NCBI RefSeq assembly: GCF_004193775.1
Contig: NC_041004.1
Coordinates: 33,628,411 to 33,692,410, forward strand
Direction: 5' to 3'
Source: Glycine soja
Lineage: Eukaryota; Streptophyta; Magnoliopsida; Fabales; Fabaceae
DNA length: 64,000 nucleotides
Shown: one piece after another, positions 45,138 to 56,579 of the stretch
Layout: each line of letters begins with the position of its first letter
Position numbering within the stretch: the stretch's first letter is position 1
Notes under the pieces: model-generated
What the model was told of the DNA's origin: nothing
What the model saw: the letters and a program-made list of their open reading frames with translations, nothing else
Database searches by the model: none
Program-made: the position numbers and the translations under genes

Positions 45138-46275
45138 GGCAAGAGAGACTATAAATACATACGATGGGTGTAACTGAGATACTTGAGAAGCGGGAAGATG
45201 TTAACAATCTCAAAGTTGCATTGACCCATATTGTTCATAAAATCAATGTAAGTCACATATCGAAACACAGTCATCATAGAGGCTGCTTTTCTAAAGACAA
45301 GGGTTAACAAGGGAATTGCGAAAAGAAAGAAATGTGATATGTGCTTAGCAAATGGATGGATGACAGTTGCACCAAAGGAAAAAGGGATTAGATAAAGAAA
45401 AAATTGCTAAAAGTTAATTAAGGAAGTAAATAAATAGAAACAAATGAAGTAAATCCTTTTGTACATAAATATAATATAATGAACAAGAAATGTATTCTAA
45501 GAGTGATACACTCAAACAACAAAACAAAGTCAATGTATACTTAGGCTAATGAGTGATTTTTTTCCAACAAATAATTTGCAACATATATTTAAACTGTCGA
45601 ACAACACATGCAAAACTAAAGAAGTAGACTGAATTCAAAATACATTTTTTGACCTCATAAATATATAATTAGTTGAATTTTTTTTCTACAAAAAAATTTA
45701 TTCTCACAAATTAAAATGTGTCATTTTTTTGTTTGAAGTAACGTTCAAACATCCAAACCTATGTGTATTATTTTTTTACATTAATTGGTTACATACATGC
45801 ATAACCAATATAAAAAAATCATATTTTACATAAATAACTAATTTAAAAATTTATTATTATTATAATTTTAAATTTATCTAAAACTACGTTCACACACAAA
45901 AAAAAAATACATTCAAAAGTCATCATTGTAGTGTGTGTGAAAGTATGGACATTGACATTCAAAGTGATAAGATATTTGACATTTTGCATTCATCAACTAC
46001 ACAAGCAAATTAAAAGAGATTAATATTGTGACTCACAAGTAATGGGCTTTGTGACAATGGAAGAATGATGGTGGGAATGGTATCGAGAGTACAAGAAGTG
46101 ATGATGAAGTGCTCTGTGTAACCAGTAATAAAGAAACCCTATTGGTTCAATATGAAAAATTATTGTCATAACTACTCCATCTGTTATCCATAATGGAATA
46201 CGTGATGCCCCAACAACTATATAGTTTGACAAGAAGTATGTTAATCCATTCAACAATATAAGGGAGTTGTGATAA
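43925..46275 (-). pseudogene. CER1-like aldehyde decarbonylase pseudogene, 5' exons
   Basis: Exons in transcription order. About 46275-46037 has PLWITDGVVM, WLHRALHHH and YHSHHHSSIVTKP, two His boxes of the fatty-acid-hydroxylase fold. 45366-45163 has YIDFMNNMGQCNFE. 45008-44633 has FHSLHHTQFKTNYSLF (third His box) and then the linker. 44193-43925 has MIEEAILEAHQKGIKLLCLG, YGGLYVSKHPNLRVKVVDGS and LRGKLTKV, the start of the WAX2 domain. Defects: a premature TGA at 44885-44887, an acceptor reading AA instead of AG before 45366, no N-terminal exons upstream of 46275 (a hAT remnant follows at once), and interruption by CACTA-A at 43924. CER1 acts with CER3 in the ER to convert very-long-chain aldehydes to wax alkanes. 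The 3' exons are at 11721-12805. Confidence 0.9.
45079..45132. repeat. (TA)n-(GA)n compound microsatellite
   Basis: About 14 TA units directly followed by about 13 GA units, in the intron between two CER1-like exons. Confidence 0.92.
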
Positions 46276-46299
46276 AAGAAGAAGAAGAAGAAGCTATAG

Positions 46300-47990
46300 A
46301 TAGGGTATACGAATCTGTAGCATGATTTAAGTACCAAGTTGGGTTGTCCTTAAATATGATCAAGTTGCAAAGCTTTCAGGACATGCTTCGTGAAGTTGGG
46401 CATTTGGAAAGCATTTGTGACCTCCAAGCTATCATGACATTAGAGATCCACTCCTTCAAAAAGAGGTGGAGTACACTAATGATCCAATGAAGGGTCAAGT
46501 GGAAAAATGGACAACTTTTGGGTGTTCCATAATTTCAGATGCTTGGACAGATAGGAAGCAAATAAGCATAATTAGCTATTTGGTGAACTCCTCTTATAGG
46601 ACAATGTCCATCAAGTCCATTGATACATATGTCTGACTGTGTGAAGACCGATGATAAACTATTTGAGTTGTTTGATTCTATTGTGGAGGATATTGGAGAA
46701 CAAAAAGTTATTCAAGTTGTAACAGATAATCGAAGAACTATGTTTATGCCAGTAGGAAGTTAGACGGAAAAAGGCCTAAATTTATTGGGCTCCTTGTGTT
46801 GCATATTGTACTAAACTCGATATTGGAGGATATTGGGAAGCTTCCTAATATAAAGAAGACAATTCAGCGGGTTATCTCTCTTGTTGGCTTCATTTATAGC
46901 CATATAAGCACTTTGAGTATGTTAAGATTCTTTACAAATAAAAGAGAGTTAGTGAGGCATGCAATCACTCAATTTGCAACTTCTTATCTTTCAATGGAAA
47001 GGATTCACCAAGATAAAACAAATCTTAGAACCATGTTTGTATCAGATTATTGGAATGAAAACAAGTTGACAAAGGAGACAAAGGGGAAGGAAGCCACTAA
47101 AACTATATTGATGCCAAGTTTTTGGAAGAATGTAGTTTTTATTCTCAAAGTGATGGCTCATGTAGTGAAAGTGCTTCGACTTGTTGAAAATGAGAAAAAA
47201 ATGACTATGGGCTACACATATGGGCTACACACTTTATTTGCCTTTGTAGCTCAATGGTGGCGAATGTATGGTTCAAATGTTCCCCATTTACAGTAACTAG
47301 CTATAAGGATCTTAAACTTGACTTGTAGTGCTTTGGGTTGTGAACACAATTGGAGTGTCTTTGAGCAAGTAATTAGTTTGCTTCTTAAAGTGAATAGTCG
47401 ATTCCATATCATGCTTATAATTATTCCTTAAGTATTTATCCTATGTTCATATTAAGAGAAGGAACAGGCTTGAACATAAAAGATTGCATGACTTGGTCTA
47501 TGTCAAGTATAATCAAGCACTCCATTGAAGATACAACCTTAGGAATGAAATTGATCCAATTAGACTCAATGAAATTGATGAATGTAATGAGTGGCTACTT
47601 GGTGAGATAGATGAGGATGGTGATGATGAAGATAGGGTTTCGGAGGAGGAAGATGATGACCTTAACTGGAGACACATTTCTATAGTGCTTCGGATCTTGG
47701 CAAGCCTAGATATAGTAGGTGTAAAATGAAGCAACATGAAAATGGAGAAGGGCAAGAGGGAACATCTCAAAGAGCTTCTGAAAAAGACAAAGGAGGAGCT
47801 TCTTTAACTAGGAAGGGAAAAATGGTTAAAGTTAAGGAAGTATTGGAAGATAATACTAGTGAGGAAGGGAAATTAGAGGCAAATTTATCGGAAGAAGATT
47901 GAAGGATTTACGCCATTAAAGAATGTGGAGATTGATTATGTTGACTTGGAGGAGGGGGATGAAAATGAGAATGATGATTATTAGATTTAT
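46300..47990 (+). pseudogene. hAT-family transposase remnant
   Basis: Plus-strand frames, broken by several stops and shifts, follow a plant hAT (DUF659-type) transposase. Recognisable parts are MIKLQSFQDMLREVGHL; CSIISDAWTDRKQ (by frame, near 46525); KLFELFDSIVEDIGE and VVTDN; LEDIGKLPNIKKTIQRVISL with FTNKRELVRHAITQFATSYL; and the hATC dimerisation region, RMYGSNVPHLQ near 47268 and CSALGCEHNWSVFEQ near 47320. An acidic tail follows (EEEDDDLNW, then GDENENDD) to about 47985. The N-terminal BED zinc finger is missing, and the remnant begins immediately upstream of the CER1-like exon. No terminal inverted repeats were identified. Confidence 0.85.
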
Positions 47991-48306
47991 AATTTTATAT
48001 TGTCTTTAATATTGACTCTTTTTTAGTGGTTGCTTATTATTTATCCTTTTTGTTGGTGTTTTTATTAATTATGTATTTATGTTTATGACTTTTATGTGAA
48101 TACAATCATCTGATTATGAATTTTAATTTGTCATTATACTATTTTTAATATATATTTTTTGTTTTTATATATATATATATATGGTGTCCGCCATAGACTG
48201 TCACATCATTGCCATGTTAATAAGCTAGGGACACAAAGGTGGTCACCGCCATCTGCCATAAAAAGTTATTGATACAAGAGCATATTAAGCGGCATTAGGC
48301 TAAGTT

Positions 48307-48850
48307 CTACCATTCAAAAGAAACCAAAGCCCTATTCAATCTACTCATAGCACCACCTGCTGCCGTTACCCAAGTGAACTTTCTTCCCACCGAAGGTAAC
48401 TCCACCACCTCCATGTGATCAATAAAAGCATTAAACTCCACCATTTCTCTATATCTTCGTTGACTACTATCACTACTTCCCACTCTCTCATCACTATTCA
48501 GAATGGGATTAAAATCTTCTATGATGCACCACACTCTATCTCCCACCTTTCTTTTTAAATTCAAGATGTACAAGATCCTCTTTTCATTTAACGCACACGG
48601 TGAGTACACATTAATAATATTGATGACCAAAAAGGATCTTCATTCCACCTTCCTTGAACAAAAAGAAACCCATTGCCCACCACACAATCAAGAAGCTGGA
48701 ATTTACCTTCCTCCCAAAGACACAAGAAGCCTCTCGATGAGTGGACAGTTGGAGCATGTCTCCACTCTACTTGATTGTCCCCCTTTAATTCCCAACACAT
48801 ATTTTTGTATTCATCAAGTGTATTTTTTTACTTTAATTCTTGAGAGGACT
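48307..48850 (-). pseudogene. LINE (L1-type) endonuclease remnant
   Basis: The minus-strand frame 48630-48307 reads VINIINVYSPCALNEKR, WCIIEDFNPILNSDERVG and FTWVTAAGGAMSRLNRALVS, the apurinic endonuclease (EEP) domain of plant L1-type LINE ORF2. The preceding part of the domain lies in another phase at 48800-48588 (WRHAPTVHSSRGFLCLWEEG), so a frameshift is present. The expected GDFN catalytic motif reads EDFN. No reverse transcriptase follows, so the element is truncated. DNA to about 49409 on the same strand has an open frame (DKLFDHIAPFEGHNIAWMKS) that may be the element's upstream part, but this is uncertain. Confidence 0.72.
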
Positions 48851-49061
48851 TAGCCAAATATCATGTGTGTCCTCAGATGAATAGCTAAAGATCAATCCCT
48901 TTCAAAATATAAATATCCTTAGAAACATCCTACTATAGACCAACTTTATAGGTGACTTAGGTTACACCACATTATTTTAACTATTAGATTAATCTTGTGT
49001 TTCTGTTATTATTTTGCACCCTGAAAACTTTATTATATCTCAACCTTCTTTCCCCCTTTGT

Positions 49062-49409
49062 CTATACTTTTTTTGTAAGTGAACTCCTTGTTGTCCCCGA
49101 TGAACCCTGCATCGTTGCCGGTGACACCTCGCTAAAAGCTCTCATAGATAAACCCAAAATCAACAAAGAACCCTTGTAGCAACTCTTCATCCAAGCAATA
49201 TTATGGCCCTCAAATGGCGCAATGTGGTCGAACAACTTGTCTTTTCCTGAGAACGCAGTCAGCACATGCACTTCCACTTGGCCTCTCCTCCATAGTACTA
49301 TTTCGTGTGGCATCTCTAATTTGAGAGCACTGATAAGTGCTTGTTGTCGCACCAATCTCATGAGTACATCATTGGGCAGTGTCTCAATTTGAAGTGGTTC
49401 TTCACACAC
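49062..49409 (-). other. open frame of unknown nature, possibly upstream LINE sequence
   Basis: A 115-codon frame with ordinary coding-like composition (PHEIVLWRRGQVEVHVL, HIAPFEGHNIAWMKSC) upstream of the LINE endonuclease remnant on the same strand. No family was recognised. It may be LINE ORF DNA between gag-like ORF1 and the endonuclease, or an unrelated fragment. Confidence 0.3.
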
Positions 49410-49559
49410 ACCATCGACTTCAGTTGCTAAATCTGTTAGTGCATCTTATTCCGATTGCAACTTTCAAACTAACATGAGAACGGTCAACGTCGAGCTCCTC
49501 AGCCACACCATTCTCTAAAGGTGCACCTTTCTAGTCGAATCTTGAATCTTTGATGCCCA

Positions 49560-52500
49560 TTTCACCATGGTCTTTGCTGGACACCAAAAAACTTATTTTC
49601 AGTGTTAAGCATCATTGGCATGCGACAACGAACAATGATCAAGGATATGGTTAACTGGGGAAAAGACTTGTGAGAGGTAATATGGTGTGGATGATTGTAG
49701 GATATGATCTATGAAATTAAATTAATCTAACGAATCAAAGTAACGGTTAATGGTAGGCCCCCTATTAATAAATACATGTTTGTATTAAAGTTTGCAAACT
49801 TAAGTTTGGATTTAACTTAAATTTGCAATTTGAGTTTGCATAAGCAACCAAAGTCTTACTTCCACAAAACTGTATTTCCAAATAAAATTTCATTGTAGAC
49901 GAACTTTTAAGATTAACCAAACATATTACGGAAATGAATTTAGTTTCCATTGACATAAAACAAAGCATGCCCGAATAGGTGTTACACCATCCTTTGTCAT
50001 ATTATTGAAGTAAATTTTCTCTCTCTTAATTAAAATTAATTCAATACTCACAAATCCTTTTCAAAAAGACTTTAAGCATGGATTTATTCTTACATAGACT
50101 ATGAAAAATTAATAGATCTCATATTATAAATGAAATTATTAATATATAATAAAAACAATACACTATATGGAATGAATAAAAATATGGTACTACTATTAGA
50201 ACGACTAATTAAATAAAGAAATGAAGTTAATTTCTTAAAAAATAATCTTTTTGTTATATATATATATATATAATCTATTTTCTATTCGCAAATGACGCTC
50301 CGTTGTCTCCCAAGGACGCTGGCATTTACTATCCTCAGTTAAAAGCTAAAACTAAAATGAGAGGCATGCCATTGTTTTCTACGTTCCTTCCATTATTCCA
50401 CATTGCCGTGACCTCGTTCTCTATATCATTTTTATGCATTGAGAGACGTTGAAATTGCCATATCATGGAAATTAGGAGTGATTAGCGTAGAAAAAACAAA
50501 CAGCTTGATGAGTTACAAAAAGTATATTTTTATAGTAATTAATTTGTCTCATGGTACATATGCCTCTTTTTTTACTGGCATGGTAAATAATTAAATATGC
50601 TTGATCACACGACTTTTACACGCAAGAATTAGGTCCCGTGCTGCGTAGTTATTGCTTAAAACGTGAAAATTTCTGAGAATTAGACATTCGACTCAAATAA
50701 TTGGATAGATTAATTTGAAACGTAAAATATAAAAAACGAAGTTCATGTGGATGTTTCTCGGATCATATTGTTACGTTTCAAATCTTTCACTTCTTAAATA
50801 TTCTAATCCACCGCCCACAATGTAGATCAGACGCCATAAAATTGTTCTAATTTAATTAATAATTTTGAGTTTAAACTTTAAATATATAAATATTGCATTC
50901 AATAAAGAGAAAAAAGTTTTACTGTCTTCTTTAAAAAAAAAAACAGTTTTATTATCCATTACTAACACAGACAACTAAAATAAGATGATCTTTACCAATA
51001 ATTGGCATGAGTGGTGTGGATTCACTTCTCTTAATTACAGTTTCGGGTTTGAGAGTTTTATAAACAAATAAATTGTGGTTAAAAAAGAAAATTCTATTAA
51101 AGTTGATCAGTCAGATTTTTTGATGAAAATTAATCATAGTAAAAATATGAAATTGATAGATAATTTGTACCAATGTTATGGTGATAAAAAAATTACATCT
51201 TATACAAAAAAAATGATAATCTCAAGTAAGATATACATGCATTTTATAAAAATAAAAAAAAATCAGAGAATGTATACTGTGCACAATATTGTGTTTATTC
51301 ATCTGTTTAAAATTGAAAAATGAAAGAATTAAAAATTATCTTTCATGGAAGGACAAGGACGACAAAGACTATCGTGAAGAATAAATAAAAAGTCTTGAAA
51401 TAAACGTTTAATTCCAAGAATAAAAAATGAGGGTGAAACAAAAATTAAAAAAATATTTTAATTGTTAAAATAAATTTAATTAACTTGATTTTTTAAAATT
51501 TATACTATATTTATCATTTAATATCTCATATAATTTATCTATTTTATTAATGACGTAACGCTTTCATAATATGTATCAACAATTCCTTATTGTACACTTT
51601 TGGAATTTTTATTTGTCAATGAAAAGAAAGTGGTTAATGAAAACAAGCTATTGGCAGCTCAAGTGTGAATTGCACTCCAAATTATTCACTGAAGCATCTA
51701 AGAAACTACCCATCCTTCGAATAAACAAAAACAATATAATTCGAAAACTAGAGGCTTCTAGAACATGAAAATTCGAATCACCATACTGTACAGGACTATA
51801 ACCCTGTTGACTAGACTTAATATCTGTTGGTTAATCACTATTAAGATAAAAAAATACTTTTTAGTAAATCGTTAAATTTGATGTTGAAAAATATCATCAA
51901 TTATTATTTTAAAATATTTTTTTAGTAAAGGATAAAAAATTTGTTTAAAATCTTTTAATATATATTTCATTGATTAAAAAAATTTCTAAAACTAAACGAT
52001 TTTGGTTGAAATCTATTCTTAAAATTATTTTTAATTTATTAAAAGTAAATAGTTTTCTTGAAATTATTTATTAATACTTTTTTTGGTAATTTGGAGTATA
52101 AAACTAATTGGTATATTAACTATAAGTGGTAATTTGGTAAAGAAAAATTATTAGTACGTAAATACTTTTTCAAATAAAAATTAAATAATTTTCAATAAAA
52201 ATTTTCACTTTTAATTATTTTAAATATTCATAATATTAAAAAATATTTAAAAAAATTCTGTAAATTCCTTCTGAAAGATAAAAGCTAGTTACGACACCAA
52301 ATATACCATTTATACAAAAATAGTTCTACAGCGAATACGATGTTCTTAAACCAAAATACTTAGATCATATTTAATCTTAAAAAGTGTTAAAGATTTTAAT
52401 TATGGGAGACAAGATAGGTATTTCATGAAATTGAAAGACAAATTTACTTAGGTTAGGTACAATTTTTATAAGTGATAAAACTCTCTTTCAGGATTGTGTG

Positions 52501-52960
52501 TGTAAGACCATTTAATTGTAAATTTTCCTTTTGAATATTTAATTAATAACTACTCTCTCCGATCTCACAGCAACAAAAATTTCTTATCTTCTATATTTTA
52601 AATATAAATAAATTTTAATTAGCTATGTTTATCTTTATTTAATAAGACTCTCCAAAATATCTTTTATTTAATAAAGTTAAAAAAATATTTTATGTTTAAT
52701 ATTAAATTTTAATGAATGATATATAGTTTAAAAATGATATTTATTTTTCAATTAAAAATAATATAATTTAACGAAGTTACCTAATTTTTTTAATTGATAT
52801 AAAATATGTATTTTTTTTTTTACTTATAATTACTACCAGAGTCAATACTTATCTAGGACTATTTAGAAAACAACATAAAAATAATGTATAAAAAGCATAT
52901 GTGAGGAATACCGTCATTCGTTAACCTAAACAGTCCCAAAACCACCGAAAAACCAAGTGG
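49560..52960. other. AT-rich intergenic stretch upstream of the ERF gene
   Basis: No gene, terminal repeat or RNA pattern recognised. There are many A/T homopolymers and an (AT)n tract near 50258. The last few hundred bases should contain the ERF promoter. Confidence 0.5.
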
Positions 52961-52969
52961 TATATTAAC

Positions 52970-52977
52970 TATAAATA
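52970..52977 (+). promoter_or_regulatory. TATA box of the ERF gene
   Basis: TATAAATA lies 139 bp upstream of the ATG, in a context typical of plant core promoters. Transcription would start about 30 bp downstream, giving a leader of roughly 100 nt. Confidence 0.65.
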
Positions 52978-53108
52978 CAACGCATTATTATTCTTCGAGC
53001 ACACAGACTCATTTGCTTCCGAAAACCGCGAAGCTAACTCCTAAGAAACACACATACATACGAGGTAAAAAAAAGAAAAACAGTACCATCACCATTATCT
53101 TCCAAAAC

Positions 53109-53687
53109 ATGACCAATGATGTTTCTTGTGTACAATCGTACGAGCTTGAACATGATTCCCACACTCTCATGAATGTTTCCGACCACCCAAACAATAATCC
53201 GTTTCAAAACCCTACTCATATCGATGACGTGATTCAATTATTTGCATGCGACACGGAAGCGCCTTTGGTAGCGCGTGAGGTGTACGCGCCTCGGAAATGG
53301 AAGCGCTTCAGGGGCGTGAGAAGGCGGCCGTGGGGGAAGTTCGCGGCGGAGATATGGGATCCAAAGAAGAAGAATGGAAGGGTTTGGCTCGGGACGTATG
53401 AGACTGAAGAGGAAGCTGGTTTAGCTTATGATAGAGCTTGTTTCAAGATGAGAGGTAGTAAAGCAAAGTTGAATTTTCCACACCTAATTGGATCTCACGC
53501 GCCGCCTGAGAGAGTGAGTGTGGTGGCCGCACGGAAGCCGAACTCGCCAGAGCCTTGTTTCCTGCCTTCCCCGCCGCCGGTGACCGAAGATAGCTCACAG
53601 CCACAAGGGTTGAAGAAAAGGAGGAACCTAGCTGATTTACTTAATAGGTTAGCCAAGAACAGAAGCCAAAGTATGAGTTTAAATTGA
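53109..53687 (+). CDS. AP2/ERF transcription factor (ERF subfamily, group IX-like)
   Basis: A single uninterrupted exon of 192 codons, the usual intronless form of ERF genes. The AP2/ERF domain spans about residues 67-126: [39 protein letters not shown] and [13 protein letters not shown]. Ala in KFAAE and Asp in WDP mark the ERF (GCC-box-binding) rather than DREB type. The N-terminal 60 residues are acidic and Asn-rich, a possible activation region. The C-terminus has a Pro-rich stretch and a basic segment [17 protein letters not shown] (about 169-185), possibly nuclear-localising. The start was taken at the first ATG. The longer upstream open frame has no ATG and runs through the leader. Function is inferred: binding GCC-box promoters in ethylene, jasmonate or stress responses. 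A 3' fragment of a sister copy lies at 55031. Confidence 0.93.
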   Translation: MTNDVSCVQSYELEHDSHTLMNVSDHPNNNPFQNPTHIDDVIQLFACDTEAPLVAREVYAPRKWKRFRGVRRRPWGKFAAEIWDPKKKNGRVWLGTYETEEEAGLAYDRACFKMRGSKAKLNFPHLIGSHAPPERVSVVAARKPNSPEPCFLPSPPPVTEDSSQPQGLKKRRNLADLLNRLAKNRSQSMSLN

Positions 53688-53779
53688 AATGAAGCAAATT
53701 AATCATCTGTCAATGTGTTTAAAAGAGAATAAAATAAAATAAACATGAACCATTTTAATTATATTGCCTTAAATTCAGG

Positions 53780-54990
53780 GATTTGTTCTTAACTTTTAGA
53801 AAAATATTAGTATAATTGTCATTGTTTCATTGATGGATGATTATTGATGAACAAATTCATATAATTAGTTCAAACGAGTTTTATACCAACTATATTTCGG
53901 TTTGAGCGAATACGTGAAACGAATCTGAAAGAGCTCCATCATGCTCTTAACTGTTAATTCGACTTTTTTCCTTTTTCTTTTTTATAACTTACATCAGTGG
54001 TTAGTATGTAATTGCCATTGAAGTAGATATTTTGGCTTGAACATGAAAAACGCGCGAAAAATTTTCCTCCTCTAATTTTGTACAAAAAATAATTTAATTA
54101 ATTTTTGTCATTGTTGCTATTTTATAATCCATTTTTCATTGCCTTTTGGTTTGGGTTTCTAAACTCTTAGAAAAATATTAGTATGATTTATTTATTAAAC
54201 AAGACAGGTAATTCAATGCAGTTTGATCTTACACTTGTCTTTTTAAATGAGATAAACAAAAATATTTCTATAAGTTGCTGGTAAGTTTTTTGATAGGAAG
54301 AGGAAGATAATGACTCAACACTTGAAAGATTATGTTTAGTGATTTTGGCACCAATTTCGATAGTGGTTTCTGCAGTAGTGCTCTATTCTGTTATGAGCAA
54401 TAGTGCTCTATGCATTTGTAATTCTGTTAGTCCTATAGTGCTCTCTATTAGTGCTTTAGAGATTCTGTTATTAGCTTTTGTCTTGTAGCAAAAGCATATG
54501 ACTATATATATTGGAGGTGTATTAACAGAAGGATATGTAAAAAATGATAAGGAAATTCCTTCCCCCAGTGTCTTAAGCTTCTTCCTCCGTCTGTATTCTG
54601 GAGGCTTGCCTTGGTCTTTGAATTTCAATGCTTAACATTTTTTCTGCCATAAACATTGGAGCACTAGTTTTCCCTCTTTCTAAATTAAATGTTCAGAAAA
54701 AAAAAAGTAATAAAGTGAGTCTGATCATTGGTCATTGATGACTATTGACGAACAAATCAATTGATATAGCTCAAACGTGCTTAGTACTATATTTGGGTTA
54801 TCTTACTAAATTCTCTAAATCTTTTAATTTGACCAAATATGTGAAACGAATCAAAAGGTGTTCAATCTTGCCCTTAATAGTTAACTCCACTTTTTTTAAA
54901 GTTACACCAGTGGTTATTGAAGTAGATATTTTTCCTCCACTGTCAAATTTTGCCAATCTTTTAAATTAAGAAATTGAGCAGTAAAAACTT
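53780..54990. repeat. duplicated ERF 3'-flank units
   Basis: Sequence downstream of the ERF recurs in diverged form. The block with CTTTTAGAAAAATATTAGTAT and ATTATTGATGAACA-type motifs at 53795-53990 is echoed at 54165-54205 and 54715-54935, with TACTATATTTGGGTT, TCTCTAAATCTTTT and GTGAAACGAATC shared. Further copies are at 55470-55530 and 62445-62690. This marks old segmental duplications of an ERF neighbourhood. Confidence 0.7.
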
Positions 54991-55030
54991 TATATCAACA
55001 ACAAATATAGTCGGAGTATAGCTTATAATA

Positions 55031-55162
55031 TGAACCTAAACTCGCCGGAGCCATGTTTGCCACCTTTGCCGACAACGGAAGATAGCTCACAGCCACAAGG
55101 GTCAAAGAAAAGGAAGAAGCTAGCTGATTTGCTTAATAATAAGTCAATTGATTGGTGTTAGA
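55031..55162 (+). pseudogene. 3' fragment of a duplicated ERF gene
   Basis: An open frame of 43 codons beginning ATG reads [20 protein letters not shown] then KKRKKLADLLNN. This is the C-terminal tail of the ERF at 53109 ([32 protein letters not shown]). The AP2 domain and everything upstream are missing, so it cannot bind DNA. It is best read as the remnant of a tandem copy whose 5' part was deleted. Confidence 0.88.
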
Positions 55163-55549
55163 TAAGTGACTTAGACTTTAGTCACAATAGATGTTACACG
55201 TGTCCCATTAGTGTTGTCAGTCATAGTTTGAGTTGTAACCAAGCTATGACTGATGTATATAAATAGATACATAGGAGTTCCATGTAGACATTGTTGTACA
55301 TTTTTAATTCATTCAATAAATAGAGGATTCTCAACTTTCTTAGCTTGGTCTCTATTTTTCAGTTCTTTAATTTTGAAGGACTTTTATCAAACAATTGCAG
55401 ATTTGTTCATAACAATTTTGCCAAGAAAAAAAAAAGGTTAGCCATTTCTTACAGCCTGGATTTAATTTTGGGTTTTTAAACTTTTAGAAAAAAATAGAAT
55501 GATTTATTTATTAAATAAGATAGGTTCGATGTGAATCCACACTACTAGA

Positions 55550-55955
55550 AAATTATCTTTTTACATCGGTTAAAAGCGTCTTTCTACATCGGTTATCACG
55601 CGTCATTGTAGCCGGCGTCGTTGAAACACACGCGTCTTTCTACATCGGTTGCTCGACCGTCTTAGAATGTCGCGGTTCAAAGACAGGTCTCAAGGGATAC
55701 CCGTCTTAGAATTCTGACCATTCTACATCGGTTGTCTTAATAACCGATGTAGAATATCCAGAATTCTACATCGGTCTTGGTCGAGAAACGTCGTAGAATG
55801 GTACTCGATCATGGTAAAATATTCTACATCGGTTGTCCTAATAACTGATGTAGAATGTCCAAAATTCTACATCGGTCGTGGCCGCGAAATGTCGTAGAAT
55901 GCTACCCATGGTGAAACATCCTACATCGGTTTTCCTAATAACCGATGTAGAATGC
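55550..55955. repeat. left subterminal array of CACTA-B
   Basis: Roughly ten TCTACATCGG or CCGATGTAGAAT units and degenerate variants (TCGTAGAATG, CGTCTTAGAAT) in both orientations, including repeats of about 110 bp that contain GTTGTC(T/C)TAATAAC. Confidence 0.9.
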
Positions 55956-56325
55956 TTAATTTTTTTAATTTTTTTTCCTTTTTGTTCCTGAATGGCAATA
56001 ACAATGCAAATATAATTGAACCTAATGTGTATGAGACTTACTTTATAATTGAATTAGGTTTTATAATTACATATAAGAAAGAATGCCAATTCAGTAGCAT
56101 ATGCCCTAATATTTGGATTCCTAATATGGAAAATCTCCAAGATCAACTTTCTACCTTTGTTTCCATGGGTGACCAACACTCTGTATATGTATCAAATGAC
56201 CATACTACAAAAATCAAAAAGACAATTAGAACAATTTCGCAGCATGAACAAGGACAAAGCTATTACATATGTGAAGAAGATGAGGGTGAACAAAAAATTT
56301 TGTCACTTGCAGGGTCTGTTCCCCA

Positions 56326-56341
56326 CCCCCCCCCCCCCCCC
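56326..56341. repeat. 16-bp poly-C tract
   Basis: A run of C followed by A8. It lies just beyond the stop codon end of the captured HECT ligase fragment. Confidence 0.9.
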
Positions 56342-56350
56342 AAAAAAAAC

Positions 56351-56579
56351 TTAACCAAATCCGAATCTCTCATTTGCTTCATGAATGGCAAGCAGTAACC
56401 TCCCTTCCAAATGTTGTTTAGATGGATAATCTGGAAAATCTAATTGATTGAAATTGCATAAAAAAGACTCTGTTTTACTTACTTGAAGATAAGTGATCAA
56501 AACTCTCATATGCCTTATGTATCTGAAACCTCTGGGCACCTGAAATTCCTTGAAGAGCGCTAAAACCCTCCAAAGGCAC
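56351..56579 (-). pseudogene. captured HECT E3 ubiquitin ligase (UPL1/2-like) 3' end
   Basis: After a TTTCAG acceptor at 56580 the first piece reads VPLEGFSALQGISGAQRFQI and HKAYESFDHLSS, to a GTAAGT donor at about 56482. The second piece reads FNQLDFPDYPSKQHLEGRLL and LAIHEANERFGFG, followed by the TAA stop. This is the extreme C-terminus of the HECT domain of large plant ligases such as UPL1, including the conserved Cys-containing region (the catalytic TCFNQLDLP-type motif). Here the residue pair before FNQ reads CN, so the exact Cys context is altered. The native stop codon is retained, so this is the tail of the minus-strand capture series. Confidence 0.88.

Noticed and set aside
47513..47770. 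Minus-strand Ser-rich open frame
   Set aside because: Antisense of the acidic tail of the hAT transposase remnant.
51075..51323. 82-codon open frame as a small gene
   Set aside because: Lys/Ile/Met-rich translation of A/T-rich DNA without homology cues.
53013..53108. N-terminal extension of the ERF ([12 protein letters not shown]...)
   Set aside because: It has no ATG. The open frame merely continues upstream through the leader, and the first ATG is at 53109.
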